A DNA stretch of 64,000 nt, taken from Cumulibacter soli (GTDB taxonomy: Bacteria > Actinomycetota > Actinomycetes > Mycobacteriales > Antricoccaceae). The notes under the pieces are model-generated. The model had not been told where the DNA came from and made no database searches. It worked only from the letters and a program-made list of their open reading frames with translations. The stretch is taken from the NCBI RefSeq assembly GCF_004382795.1, contig NZ_SMSG01000009.1, positions 1 through 64,000 on the forward strand, written 5' to 3'. Below are positions 1 through 7,760 of this stretch, piece after piece. Made by a program: the position numbers and the translations under genes. Each line of letters opens with the position of its first letter. The stretch's first letter is position 1.

Positions 1-238
1 GGCCTCCTGTTATGCGTGAGCGGTTCCTAGACAGCTCCACTCTCGCAACGGGAGGCCTTCACCCGTCAACAGATCACGCGCGATTCACGCAACAACGTCC
101 CTGGACATCACAACTAGTCCGCGCAAGCGACAGCAGGGTCCTGCGCGCGAGGGAGTTAGTGGTGCGCTCCCCGCCGAGAACCCTGCCGCCGAATCTGGCC
201 GCCGGATCGGATCGATAGGTCCAGACCGGCGATATCCG
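1..238. other. Left-edge region without a recognised gene
   Basis: No reading frame here looks like a real protein. Short open frames exist on both strands, but they show no family motif and no ribosome binding site. A weak inverted pair (GGCCTCC at 1-7 and GGAGGCC near 52-58) could be the end of a terminator for a gene outside the window. Nothing else stands out. Confidence 0.5.
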
Positions 239-727
239 TTACGCGGGATCGCCCGCCATCGCCTCGCCCGTCTCCAGTAGCGACTTGAGATCGGACAGTG
301 CCCACGGCCAGCCACCGCCACCGCTTGCCGGCTCGGACCCGCCGGCGAACTCGGCACCGAGTTCAGGGGCATCGGATAGATCGTGGGTGAGCACGACCTT
401 GGTGACATCGTCGGGGTAGGCCGTGATTTCCCACGTCACCTGGGTTGCAGGCTTGTCCTGATGCCAGGCCGGCTGCCATTGGAGCACTAGTTTGCGGGGC
501 GGATCGACCTCGACGACCGTGCCACTGACGGCGACATCGCCCAAACCCATCTCCCGCATGGCCGGCGTCGTCAGATGTTTAAACTCAGCGCCCGCGCTCA
601 GGCCATAGTCGACGGCGCCGCCGTATCCCCAGCGTGTCGTGTATTGCGATTGAGTGATTGCATCCCACACCTTCTGGGCGGGCGCATGGATGTACACGGT
701 ATAAATCTGCACGTTGTTTTCGGTCAT
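239..727 (-). CDS. SRPBCC/AHSA1-domain protein
   Basis: A 162-residue single-domain protein of the START/Bet v1 (SRPBCC, AHSA1) superfamily. The N-terminal strand with HAPAQKVWDAI and the C-terminal helix WALSDLKSLLETGEAM are typical of the fold. In between lie the usual segments for a hydrophobic pocket, such as GTVVEVDPPRKLVLQW. The start overlaps the stop of the upstream ArsR gene by four bases (ATGA), so the two are translationally coupled. ArsR-AHSA1 pairs are common in actinobacteria, where the AHSA1 protein often binds or handles a small hydrophobic ligand. The ligand here is unknown. The family is clear and the function open. Confidence 0.88.
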   Translation of the reverse strand: MTENNVQIYTVYIHAPAQKVWDAITQSQYTTRWGYGGAVDYGLSAGAEFKHLTTPAMREMGLGDVAVSGTVVEVDPPRKLVLQWQPAWHQDKPATQVTWEITAYPDDVTKVVLTHDLSDAPELGAEFAGGSEPASGGGGWPWALSDLKSLLETGEAMAGDPA

Positions 728-1098
728 GACTGATCCTTCGGTTGCGTGTCGCTCTCGACGTGTCGTTTGAGATCGAGCAGCACCGACGCGATGCCGGCGC
801 GCTCGGTGTACTTACCGATCCAGCGCTCATGAATCTGCTGAATCGGTACCGCGTTGAGGAAGTGCAGCTTGTTTCGCCCTTCCTTACGCACCGTCACGAG
901 ATTGGCCTGCTCGAGCAGCTTGAGGTGTTTGGCTACCCCGAACCGGGTCATCTCGACCTGCGCGTTGACAACGGCCTCAAGTTCGCCGAGCGTGCGGCCG
1001 TCACGCTCGAACAAAGCATCCATCAGCAGCCGGCGGATCGGATCCGCGAGCGCCTTGAATACCTGGTCGTCATCCACACTTTGAGAATAGGTGACCAT
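724..1098 (-). CDS. ArsR-family transcriptional regulator
   Basis: A 124-residue winged-helix repressor. Residues about 10-90 carry the ArsR fold: VFKALADPIRRLLMDALFERDGRTLGELE, then a recognition helix in MTRFGVAKHLKLLEQANLVTVRKEGR. I chose the ATG at 1098 because it has AGGTGA just upstream. The frame stays open to 1251, but that extension is basic and low quality. There are no clustered Cys residues at the classic metal site, so a metal sensor is unlikely; proteins of this sub-type usually control the neighbouring AHSA1 gene. A perfect palindrome covers its own ribosome binding site and start codon, which suggests autoregulation. Confidence 0.9.
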   Translation of the reverse strand: MVTYSQSVDDDQVFKALADPIRRLLMDALFERDGRTLGELEAVVNAQVEMTRFGVAKHLKLLEQANLVTVRKEGRNKLHFLNAVPIQQIHERWIGKYTERAGIASVLLDLKRHVESDTQPKDQS

Positions 1099-1107
1099 TT
1101 GGTCACC
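1090..1107. promoter_or_regulatory. Perfect palindrome over arsR start (candidate operator)
   Basis: GGTGACCA and TGGTCACC are separated by two bases, giving an 8-bp perfect inverted repeat. It covers the Shine-Dalgarno sequence and the first bases of the ArsR gene. ArsR proteins bind dyad sites of this size, so autorepression is a reasonable inference. An RNA hairpin hiding the start is another reading. Confidence 0.55.
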
Positions 1108-1139
1108 TGTCAATCGGTGGGTTCGTGCCCGCCGATGCG

Positions 1140-2450
1140 TCAGATCGCATACGGCCACACCACGAGCATGAAGGCGCCGAACCAACCGGTCGCGACCGCG
1201 AGTCCGACAACAGACGCGGCGCGGGTCGGTCGTTCGAGCCGCGCCAGCCACACCGCAGGTACCAGCAGCAGCGGAAACATCGGCACCAGGAATCGCAACT
1301 TAGAGGCGACGAAACCGTCCGAGCCGACGGCAAGCACGACGAGCACCGCGGCGTACGCCGCCACCGGCCACCACTGCGATCCGCAGCCCTCACGCCAGGC
1401 GCGCCGTACTAGGAGGACGAGCAGCGCCACGGCGATCACCATCGCAGCGAACGACGCGCTGTAGACGAGTCGCGTCATAGCCTCGAAGCGTCCGGAGAAC
1501 GTCAGCATCCGCCATCCGTCCTGCAGCATGGCGGCACCGAAGTCGAACTTCGAACCCCAGAAAAATTCCTGGGTTGCGAACCACGCGTCGAGGCGCCCAC
1601 CCACGATCGCGACGTACAACCACCACGCCGGTACGCCCAGCAACCCGAGTGCAGCACCAACGATCGGACGCCAGGTCGGCGCCGCCGCATCCGGACGAAC
1701 GTCTTCACCGGCAGCAGGATCCGACGCGTCGGTCTGCGGGGCCGCATCCTGCAGGCGGCGTCGCCGCGCAGTTGCGATCGCGAGAACGGCGGCTACTGCC
1801 AGCGCCGCACCCACGGCAAACCCGGTTGATCGCGTGAGGCCCGACAAGAACGCGAGCGTGCCGGCCCACAGCCACCATCCACGTCGCGCAAACCACAGCG
1901 AGAACGTCGCGAATGCGACGAACAACGCCTCGGAGTACGCCATGGTCAACACGATGGTCATCGGGCCCGCCGCCCACAGCGCGGCGACGAACCAGGCGGC
2001 ACGCGGCGGTACGAGATCGCGCGCCACGGCGTATACCCCAACCACGGCGACGAGTCCAGCGAGGGCGCTGATCAGCAGTCCGGCGGCCAGCGGAGACATC
2101 CCGAGCAGACCGACAGTGCGCATCAGCATCGGATAAGCCGGCGGGAACGCCAACGGAGCGGACGAATCGTCGCGCACGCTGAGCAGCGTCAGTTCGTCCG
2201 GGTAACCGTCGGTGGCGATCCGGACGTACCAGCCGCCGTCCCATGCACCAAGTCTGTCCAGCAAGGTTGTCGGCTCGGCCGGCGCCATCGGATCGGCCGG
2301 CTCCACGCCGATGCCCTGCTGCACGAACCAGAGATGTAGCAGGCGGATCGCGGCGTACGCCGCCAGTAGCCCTGCCACCGGGCGCCATTCGGATCGCCAC
2401 CGCCGCAGCGGTATGACACTCGATGCGCCCTGATCATTCACCCGAGTCAT
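1140..2450 (-). CDS. Multi-pass GT-C mannosyltransferase, PIG-V/Gpi18-like
   Basis: About 436 residues with roughly ten hydrophobic segments. The first large extracytoplasmic loop carries the GT-C pattern: GAWDGGWYVRIATDGYP, then FPPAYPMLMR. The charged pair WDGGWY and the PPAYP motif are typical of the PIG-V-like actinobacterial family, which uses polyprenyl-phosphate-mannose as donor on the outer face of the membrane. A polyprenol-phosphate-mannose synthase is encoded at 22931-23704. The Met at 2450 follows GGCAGG, while an upstream GTG at 2471 is also possible. It lies 41 bp upstream of arsR on the same strand and is divergent from the acyl-CoA dehydrogenase gene. The acceptor substrate cannot be told from sequence. 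Confidence 0.75.
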   Translation of the reverse strand: MTRVNDQGASSVIPLRRWRSEWRPVAGLLAAYAAIRLLHLWFVQQGIGVEPADPMAPAEPTTLLDRLGAWDGGWYVRIATDGYPDELTLLSVRDDSSAPLAFPPAYPMLMRTVGLLGMSPLAAGLLISALAGLVAVVGVYAVARDLVPPRAAWFVAALWAAGPMTIVLTMAYSEALFVAFATFSLWFARRGWWLWAGTLAFLSGLTRSTGFAVGAALAVAAVLAIATARRRRLQDAAPQTDASDPAAGEDVRPDAAAPTWRPIVGAALGLLGVPAWWLYVAIVGGRLDAWFATQEFFWGSKFDFGAAMLQDGWRMLTFSGRFEAMTRLVYSASFAAMVIAVALLVLLVRRAWREGCGSQWWPVAAYAAVLVVLAVGSDGFVASKLRFLVPMFPLLLVPAVWLARLERPTRAASVVGLAVATGWFGAFMLVVWPYAI

Positions 2451-2517
2451 CGTATGGCCTGCCACCGGCACCCACGCACCCGCCGACGCCGCCCGGCAGA
2501 GCGCGCGCCAAGACCCT

Positions 2518-2541
2518 CCGACCGAGCGCTTGCTCGGTCGG
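2518..2541. promoter_or_regulatory. 10-bp palindrome, candidate TetR-type operator
   Basis: CCGACCGAGC and GCTCGGTCGG form perfect arms around a 4-base GCTT centre, about 100 bp upstream of the acyl-CoA dehydrogenase start. Dyads of this shape (ACCGAGC-n4-GCTCGGT) are typical of TetR/AcrR-family fatty-acid regulators. Which regulator binds is not shown; TetR genes lie at 7064-7678 and 46853-48052. Confidence 0.5.
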
Positions 2542-2639
2542 GCCGGGCCGTATCGTGGAGCGGCACACGACGTACGACAATCTTGCCCATGAGGGCACCT
2601 GCCGCCGAAGATCTACGGCGGTTGACGAAGGAGACACGA

Positions 2640-3848
2640 ATGGACTTCGGTCATTCAGCAAAGGCCCAGGACTACCAGGCGCGGATGTGGGACTTCATGG
2701 AGTCTCACGTCTTCCCTGCCGAGGAAACCTGGAACGAGTGGCGCGCCGCCGCCGGTCACGACAACCATGACCTGCCGCCGGTGATGAATGAACTCAAGGC
2801 CGAAGCTAAGAAGCGCGGCCTGTGGAACCTGTTCTTAAAGGAAGAGTCGGGGCTGTCGAACGTCGAGTACGCCTCGATCGCCGAGATTACCGGCTGGATC
2901 CCGGAGATTGCACCGGAAGCGATCAACTGCTCCGCGCCCGACACCGGCAACATGGAGACGCTGCACCTGTTCGGCAACGAGGAGCAGAAGCAGGAGTGGC
3001 TGCGGCCGCTGCTGGACGGAGAAATCCGCTCGGCGTTCGCGATGACCGAGCCCCGCGTCGCCTCCTCGGACGCCACCAACATCGAGACCCGGATCGAGTC
3101 GGACGGCGATGACTACGTCATCAACGGTCGCAAGTGGTGGATCTCTGGCACCGCTGATCCGCGATGCAAGCTGTTCATCGTGATGGGTAAGACCGACCCG
3201 GGCGCAGCGGCGCACCAGCAGCAGTCGATGGTTCTCGTGCCCCGCGAAACCCCCGGCGTCGAGGTCATCCGGCATCTGCCGGTGTTCGGCTACCAAGACC
3301 AGCACGGCCACTCGGAGATTCAGTTCACCGACGTCCGGGTTCCCAAGAAAAACATCCTGCTCGGCGAAGGTCAGGGCTTCATGATCTCGCAGGGTCGCCT
3401 CGGGCCGGGACGAATCCACCACTGCATGCGCCTGATCGGCATGGGCGAGCGCGCGATCAAACTGATGGTCGAACGCGCCGCGTCCCGTCACGCATTCGGC
3501 GGACCGATCATCGACCAGGGCGTCGTCCGCGATCAGATCGCGCGTTCGCGCGTCGAGTTGGAGCAGGCTCGCCTGCTCGTGCAGAAGGCCGCGTGGCTCA
3601 TCGACTCGACCGGATCGGCCAAGGGCGCTCAGATTGAGATCGCCGCGATCAAGGCGAGCACGCCGAATGTCGTTGCCGGAATCATCGACCGCGCGATGCA
3701 GGTGCACGGCGCCGCAGGCGTATCTGACGACTTCCCGCTGGCGAACATGTACTCGCAGGCTCGCTGGCTGCGGTTCGCTGATGGCCCGGACGAGGTGCAT
3801 TACCGCACGGTCGCCCGCAAGGAGATCCAGCGTCACGCCTCGAAGTAG
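2640..3848 (+). CDS. Acyl-CoA dehydrogenase (FadE/ACAD10-11-like)
   Basis: A 402-residue FAD flavoenzyme for the first, alpha-beta dehydrogenation step of acyl-CoA oxidation. The middle domain has FAMTEPRVASSDATNIET and the WWISG flavin-contact segment. The C-terminal domain has GRIHHCMRLIGMGERAI, RHAFGGPIIDQG and VHGAAGVSDDFPLANMY. The N-terminal region (ETWNEWRAA, PPVMNELKAEAKKRGLWNLF) matches the ACAD10/11-like branch better than the short-chain enzymes. The start at 2640 follows AAGGAGACACGA; the frame is open further upstream, but without a site. A palindromic operator candidate lies upstream and a strong bidirectional terminator follows. Chain-length preference is unknown. Confidence 0.93.
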   Translation: MDFGHSAKAQDYQARMWDFMESHVFPAEETWNEWRAAAGHDNHDLPPVMNELKAEAKKRGLWNLFLKEESGLSNVEYASIAEITGWIPEIAPEAINCSAPDTGNMETLHLFGNEEQKQEWLRPLLDGEIRSAFAMTEPRVASSDATNIETRIESDGDDYVINGRKWWISGTADPRCKLFIVMGKTDPGAAAHQQQSMVLVPRETPGVEVIRHLPVFGYQDQHGHSEIQFTDVRVPKKNILLGEGQGFMISQGRLGPGRIHHCMRLIGMGERAIKLMVERAASRHAFGGPIIDQGVVRDQIARSRVELEQARLLVQKAAWLIDSTGSAKGAQIEIAAIKASTPNVVAGIIDRAMQVHGAAGVSDDFPLANMYSQARWLRFADGPDEVHYRTVARKEIQRHASK

Positions 3849-3879
3849 TACGGCCTCACGCTTCGGGTATCGCCAAAAC

Positions 3880-3934
3880 CTGCGGGGCAGTGCGTAACGC
3901 TCTTCGATGATTAGCGTTACGCACTGCCCCGCAG
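3880..3934. terminator. 22-bp perfect inverted repeat, bidirectional terminator
   Basis: Arms at 3880-3901 and 3913-3934 are exact inverted copies around an 11-base loop. They sit between the converging acyl-CoA dehydrogenase and thiolase genes, where a bidirectional terminator is expected. There are short A/T runs on both outer sides. Confidence 0.8.
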
Positions 3935-3952
3935 ATTGGGTTTCGCGGTAGG

Positions 3953-5152
3953 TTATGCGACCTCGAACAGGCCGGCCGCGCCCATGCCACCACCGATGCA
4001 CATCGTGACCACGACGTACTTCGATCCGCGGCGCTGACCCTCCAGCAGCGCGTGGCCCACGAGGCGAGCGCCAGTCATGCCGTACGGGTGACCGACCGAA
4101 ATACCGCCGCCATTCACGTTGTACTTCTCCGGATCAATGCCCAGGTGATCACGGCAGTACACGGCCTGCGAAGCGAAGGCCTCATTGAGTTCCCAGAGGT
4201 CGATGTCGTCGACAGTCAGGCCGTTCTTCTGCAGCAACTTCGGGATCGCGAAGACCGGGCCGATGCCCATCTCCTCGGGGCCACAACCGGCAACGGCCAT
4301 GCCGCGGTAGATACCGAGCGGAGTCGCGCCGCGCTGCTCAGCCGTCTTGGCTTCCATCAGCACGACGGCGGCAGCGCCATCGGACAACTGCGAGGCGTTG
4401 CCCGCGGTGATGGTCGAGTGCTTGGTGACCTGCCCGTCCGGCAGCACCGGCTTGAGGCCCTGCAGGCTTTCCAGCGTGGTCGAGGGACGGTTGCCCTCGT
4501 CGAGTTCGAGGGTTACTTCCTCGTACGTCGTATCGCCGGTCTCCTTGTTGACGATCGCCTTCTGCGCGGTGAACGGGACAATCTCGTGCTCGTACAGTCC
4601 GGCCTGCTGGGCCGCGGCAACGCGCTGCTGGGACGACAACGCGTACTCGTCCTGCTGTTCGCGAGTGACGTTGTAGCGCTCGGCGACGATCTCCGCCGTG
4701 TGCAGCATCGGCATGTAGGTCTCGGGCAGGTTCTCCACCAGCCACGGGTCCTGGGTGCGGTACTTGTTCTGGTGCTCGTTCTGTACCAGGGAGATCGACT
4801 CGATGCCGCCACCGAGAGTGATGTCCATACCGTCACTAATGATCTGCTTCGCCGCGGTCGCGATCGACATCAGACCTGAGGAGCACTGGCGATCGATCGT
4901 CATCGCCGGGACGGTGACCGGCAGGCCGGCGCGCAGCGCTCCCTGGCGTCCGACGTTCAGACCGGTCGAACCCTGCTGCATCGCACAGCCGAACACGACG
5001 TCCTCGATCTCGCCCGGCTCGACGCCCGCGCGCTCGACGGCGTGCTTGATCGCGTGCGCTGCTAGGTGCTGGCCCTGAGTGTCGTTGAGGGCGCCGCGGT
5101 AGGCCTTACCGATCGGCGTACGAGCGGTCGAGACGATGACTGCTTCTCTCAT
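3953..5152 (-). CDS. Acetyl-CoA acetyltransferase / 3-ketoacyl-CoA thiolase
   Basis: A 399-residue thiolase, the usual length. The nucleophile Cys90 is in DRQCSSG. The C-terminal catalytic motifs are [24 protein letters not shown] and the [13 protein letters not shown] end with the second active-site Cys. It cleaves 3-ketoacyl-CoA with CoA, or condenses acetyl-CoA in reverse. The start at 5152 follows AGAAGGAAAC; a longer reading to 5320 is low-complexity and lacks a site. It converges with the acyl-CoA dehydrogenase gene at 2640-3848, and the two could serve the same fatty-acid degradation route. Whether it prefers short or long chains is not evident. Confidence 0.93.
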   Translation of the reverse strand: MREAVIVSTARTPIGKAYRGALNDTQGQHLAAHAIKHAVERAGVEPGEIEDVVFGCAMQQGSTGLNVGRQGALRAGLPVTVPAMTIDRQCSSGLMSIATAAKQIISDGMDITLGGGIESISLVQNEHQNKYRTQDPWLVENLPETYMPMLHTAEIVAERYNVTREQQDEYALSSQQRVAAAQQAGLYEHEIVPFTAQKAIVNKETGDTTYEEVTLELDEGNRPSTTLESLQGLKPVLPDGQVTKHSTITAGNASQLSDGAAAVVLMEAKTAEQRGATPLGIYRGMAVAGCGPEEMGIGPVFAIPKLLQKNGLTVDDIDLWELNEAFASQAVYCRDHLGIDPEKYNVNGGGISVGHPYGMTGARLVGHALLEGQRRGSKYVVVTMCIGGGMGAAGLFEVA

Positions 5153-5428
5153 GTTTCCTTCTCTCCGAGGTTCTGGTCTTTGTCCGACTGCGGCATCGCA
5201 GTGTGAACGCGAACACGCACAACATACAGTCCGCTTTACACGAACGTCGCCTCCACGGGCGACGCGCACGGCTAACAAGAGGATCATCGCCCAGCGGGCG
5301 CGCCCTGTCGAGTCGTTCACCGGTCCAACGCGGCGCCAGCGATTGCCCAGGGCATCAACTAGCGAACCAGCTCAACCCAGCCACCGGGCAGTTAGGCCAA
5401 CAGTTCCGTTGCCCGGCCTAAGCGTGAA

Positions 5429-6298
5429 TTACCGGTCGGTGAAGACAACCGTGCGATGATCATTGAGGAAGACACGCTTCTCGCTGTGCCACTTCACCGC
5501 CCGCGCGAGCACCTGGGTCTCCACATCTCTACCTACGTTCACCAGATCCGCTGGGGTCATCGTGTGCGAGGCGCGGGCGACGTCCTGCTCGATGATGGGG
5601 CCTTCGTCGAGGACGTCGGAGACGTAATGCGCCGTCGCGCCGATGATCTTCACCCCGCGCTCGTGCGCCTGGTGGTAGGGCTTGGCGCCCTTGAATGACG
5701 GCAGGAACGAATGGTGGATGTTGATCGCCCGACCTGCCAGGCGCGCGCAGGCATCCTCGGACAGGATCTGCATGTAACGGGCCAAGACGACGAGATCGAT
5801 GTTGTGCTGCTCGAGGAGGCCGAACAATCGGGCTTCCGCCTCGGGCTTGGTTTCCTTATTGACCGGAACATGCTCGAAGGCGACCCCGTACGACTCGACC
5901 ATGTCGCGCAGGTCCGGATGGTTCGAGACGACGACCGGGATATCGATACCGAGCGACCCGTGCATGCACCGGAACAGCAGGTCATTGAGGCAGTGCGCGA
6001 ACTTGCTGACCAGTACGAGGGTCCGCGTCGGTTTGGTGGTGTCGGTGAGTTGCCAGTCCATCTCGTACGACGATGCGGTGGCGACGAAATCGGATCGCAT
6101 GGCGTCCAGCGTCGGTGCCTGCCGCACGAACTCGACCACGATCCGGGCGAAGAACCGGCCGGTAAGCCGGTCGGAGTGTTGCTGCAGATCAAGGATGTTC
6201 GCGCCCTGCCCATAAAGGAAATCGGTGAGGGCGCGCACGATACCGGGACGGTCATCGCAACGCAGGGTGAGGATGTACTCGGGGTTCTGCTCGGTCAT
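5429..6298 (-). CDS. purU: Formyltetrahydrofolate deformylase
   Basis: A 289-residue enzyme that hydrolyses 10-formyl-THF to THF and formate, balancing one-carbon pools and feeding formate to purine synthesis. The N-terminal ACT-like domain (about 8-85) starts YILTLRCDDRPGIVRAL. The formyltransferase domain contains SNHPDLRDMVESYGV, then NIHHSFLPSFKGAKPYHQA with the catalytic Asn and His, and the DEGPIIEQD segment. The start at 6298 follows GGAGATCG and overlaps the stop of the upstream methyltransferase (ATGA). This makes a two-gene unit, although a shared function is not obvious. About 270 bp downstream to the thiolase gene hold no recognisable gene. Confidence 0.95.
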   Translation of the reverse strand: MTEQNPEYILTLRCDDRPGIVRALTDFLYGQGANILDLQQHSDRLTGRFFARIVVEFVRQAPTLDAMRSDFVATASSYEMDWQLTDTTKPTRTLVLVSKFAHCLNDLLFRCMHGSLGIDIPVVVSNHPDLRDMVESYGVAFEHVPVNKETKPEAEARLFGLLEQHNIDLVVLARYMQILSEDACARLAGRAINIHHSFLPSFKGAKPYHQAHERGVKIIGATAHYVSDVLDEGPIIEQDVARASHTMTPADLVNVGRDVETQVLARAVKWHSEKRVFLNDHRTVVFTDR

Positions 6299-6918
6299 CG
6301 ATCTCCTTGTTTTGCCATTATGCTGACGATCCACGGCGAGTCCTCGCCCCAAGGGCCAAGTTGCCAGTCGCTGAATCGATGCACTTCGCGAAGGCCCAGT
6401 TCGCGCTGATGGCGCTCCAGGTCAGCGACTGCGTACTCTCGGTCGGTTCGGAATCCGAGCACGAGACGACCGCCCTCGGCCAGCACGGTGGCGAGAGTGG
6501 CCAGCACCTCGCGTTCAGTGCCCTCAGCCAGACACGGCATCACATTACCGGCGAGGACGACGATGTCGACGAGCGCCGGCAGCCCGGCAGCGATGAGAGA
6601 TGCGGAATCAACCTCGAGCAGGTCGCGGACCTCGTACTGAGCATCCGGGAAGTACTGCCGAGCGACCTCGATGAGCCGGGGACTGCGGTCAACACCCAGC
6701 ACGCGATGACCGGCGGCGGTGAGCGCGGCGGCTGTCCGGCCGGTTCCGCAACCGCCGTCGAGAATTACCGATGAGCGGTCCGCGATCGCGTCGATGAACC
6801 TGGCTTCCCCGGCGACGTCATCGCTGGCGTCGTACTTCGCCGCGAATTTGGCGACGTACTCCTCCAGGCGTTCCCCTGGCGGGCGGGTGATGTCGAAGCG
6901 GCTTCGCGGACTGGGCAC
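6295..6918 (-). CDS. Class I SAM-dependent methyltransferase
   Basis: About 207 residues with a Rossmann methyltransferase core: motif I LDGGCGTGRTAAAL, the acidic end of strand 2 in VLGVD, and motif IV around VDIVVLAGNVM. It is followed by LAEGGRLVLGF. I chose the GTG at 6918 because GGGAGA lies 8 nt upstream; a GTG at 6948 would add ten residues. The gene is coupled to purU by an ATGA overlap. The substrate cannot be predicted. Confidence 0.82.
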   Translation of the reverse strand: MPSPRSRFDITRPPGERLEEYVAKFAAKYDASDDVAGEARFIDAIADRSSVILDGGCGTGRTAAALTAAGHRVLGVDRSPRLIEVARQYFPDAQYEVRDLLEVDSASLIAAGLPALVDIVVLAGNVMPCLAEGTEREVLATLATVLAEGGRLVLGFRTDREYAVADLERHQRELGLREVHRFSDWQLGPWGEDSPWIVSIMAKQGDR

Positions 6919-7063
6919 ATCGCGATTCTCCCAAGCGCAGAAAGTCACGGCTCACCCCGGTCTGCGGCGGCGAACCGATCTGCACACGACCACTGGTGGG
7001 TCCGCAGGAGCGGCACCCGGGATGTCACGGGCGCCTGCCGTGTCGGGAACGGCCGACGGTCGA

Positions 7064-7678
7064 CTACTCGGCCGCGACGCGGCCAATGAGCTCGCAGAAG
7101 TCGTCGACCAGTTCCGCCGCGAGCTCGTCCGTGCTCGCGGCAGCAACCTCACGCCCCGCCGACCCAGACACCGTCGTCAGGACCGTGACCAACGCATGGC
7201 CATTACGGCGCTCCTCAGCGCGGATCAGTCGCCCATTCTGGCGCACCCATTCAGCAGCGACCTGCCTGCGCATCGCGTTGAATCCCGGTGGCCCATCGCC
7301 CCCCAAGAAGAGGGCGGTCAAATCGCTGTCCCGCCGACACTGTTCCAGGTAGCCGCGCGCGCCGCGCACGAACAGCGTCACGGGGTCAGACTCGCCGCCC
7401 GCCCGCGCTCGCGCGACCTCAGCCGCCGCCGAACGCGACAGCCTCGCTTCATGTTCTTCGTACAACGCAATGAAGATGTCCGGCTTACCGCCGAAGTGGT
7501 GATACAGGCTGCCGACCGAGGCACCAGCGCGCTCCACGATCTTCGTGACCGACGCATCGATGTATCCGACGCCGACGAACACTTCGCGAGCAGCGTCCAG
7601 CAGTCCCGCTCGCATCGCCTCGGCGCGAGTACCCGTTCGGGGCTGATCTGGGTCGTCTTTGAGCGGCGTTCGAGGCAC
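7064..7678 (-). CDS. TetR-family transcriptional regulator
   Basis: A 204-residue regulator. The N-terminal HTH region (about 17-65) reads RAGLLDAAREVFVGVGYIDASVTKIVERAGASVGSLYHHFGGKPDIF. The C-terminal half is a helical ligand-binding domain with ARGYLEQCRRDSDLTALFLGG. The start is GTG at 7678 with no ribosome binding site; a TATGAT box ends exactly 6 nt upstream, so the message is probably leaderless. A 6-5-6 palindrome lies just upstream, consistent with autoregulation. The target genes and ligand are unknown. Confidence 0.9.
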   Translation of the reverse strand: MPRTPLKDDPDQPRTGTRAEAMRAGLLDAAREVFVGVGYIDASVTKIVERAGASVGSLYHHFGGKPDIFIALYEEHEARLSRSAAAEVARARAGGESDPVTLFVRGARGYLEQCRRDSDLTALFLGGDGPPGFNAMRRQVAAEWVRQNGRLIRAEERRNGHALVTVLTTVSGSAGREVAAASTDELAAELVDDFCELIGRVAAE

Positions 7679-7684
7679 GCCGCG

Positions 7685-7715
7685 ATCATACGCGCCCTAC
7701 CGAACCCGATTCGGT
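7685..7715 (-). promoter_or_regulatory. TetR promoter (-10 TATGAT) and dyad ACCGAA-n5-TTCGGT
   Basis: On the minus strand TATGAT (7685-7690) is followed by six bases and the GTG start, a leaderless arrangement. The dyad at 7699-7715 lies between the expected -10 and -35 positions, where a bound repressor would block polymerase. Both are read from sequence; the assignment to this TetR is inferred. Confidence 0.5.
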
Positions 7716-7760
7716 TTCGGGGAGCTCTGGTCGCCTAAGCCTCGTTCAGGCCAACCACGG

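Noticed and set aside
2835-4001. Long open frame antisense to the acyl-CoA dehydrogenase gene
   Set aside because: It is a shadow of GC-rich codon bias opposite a well-supported gene, with no motif and no ribosome binding site.
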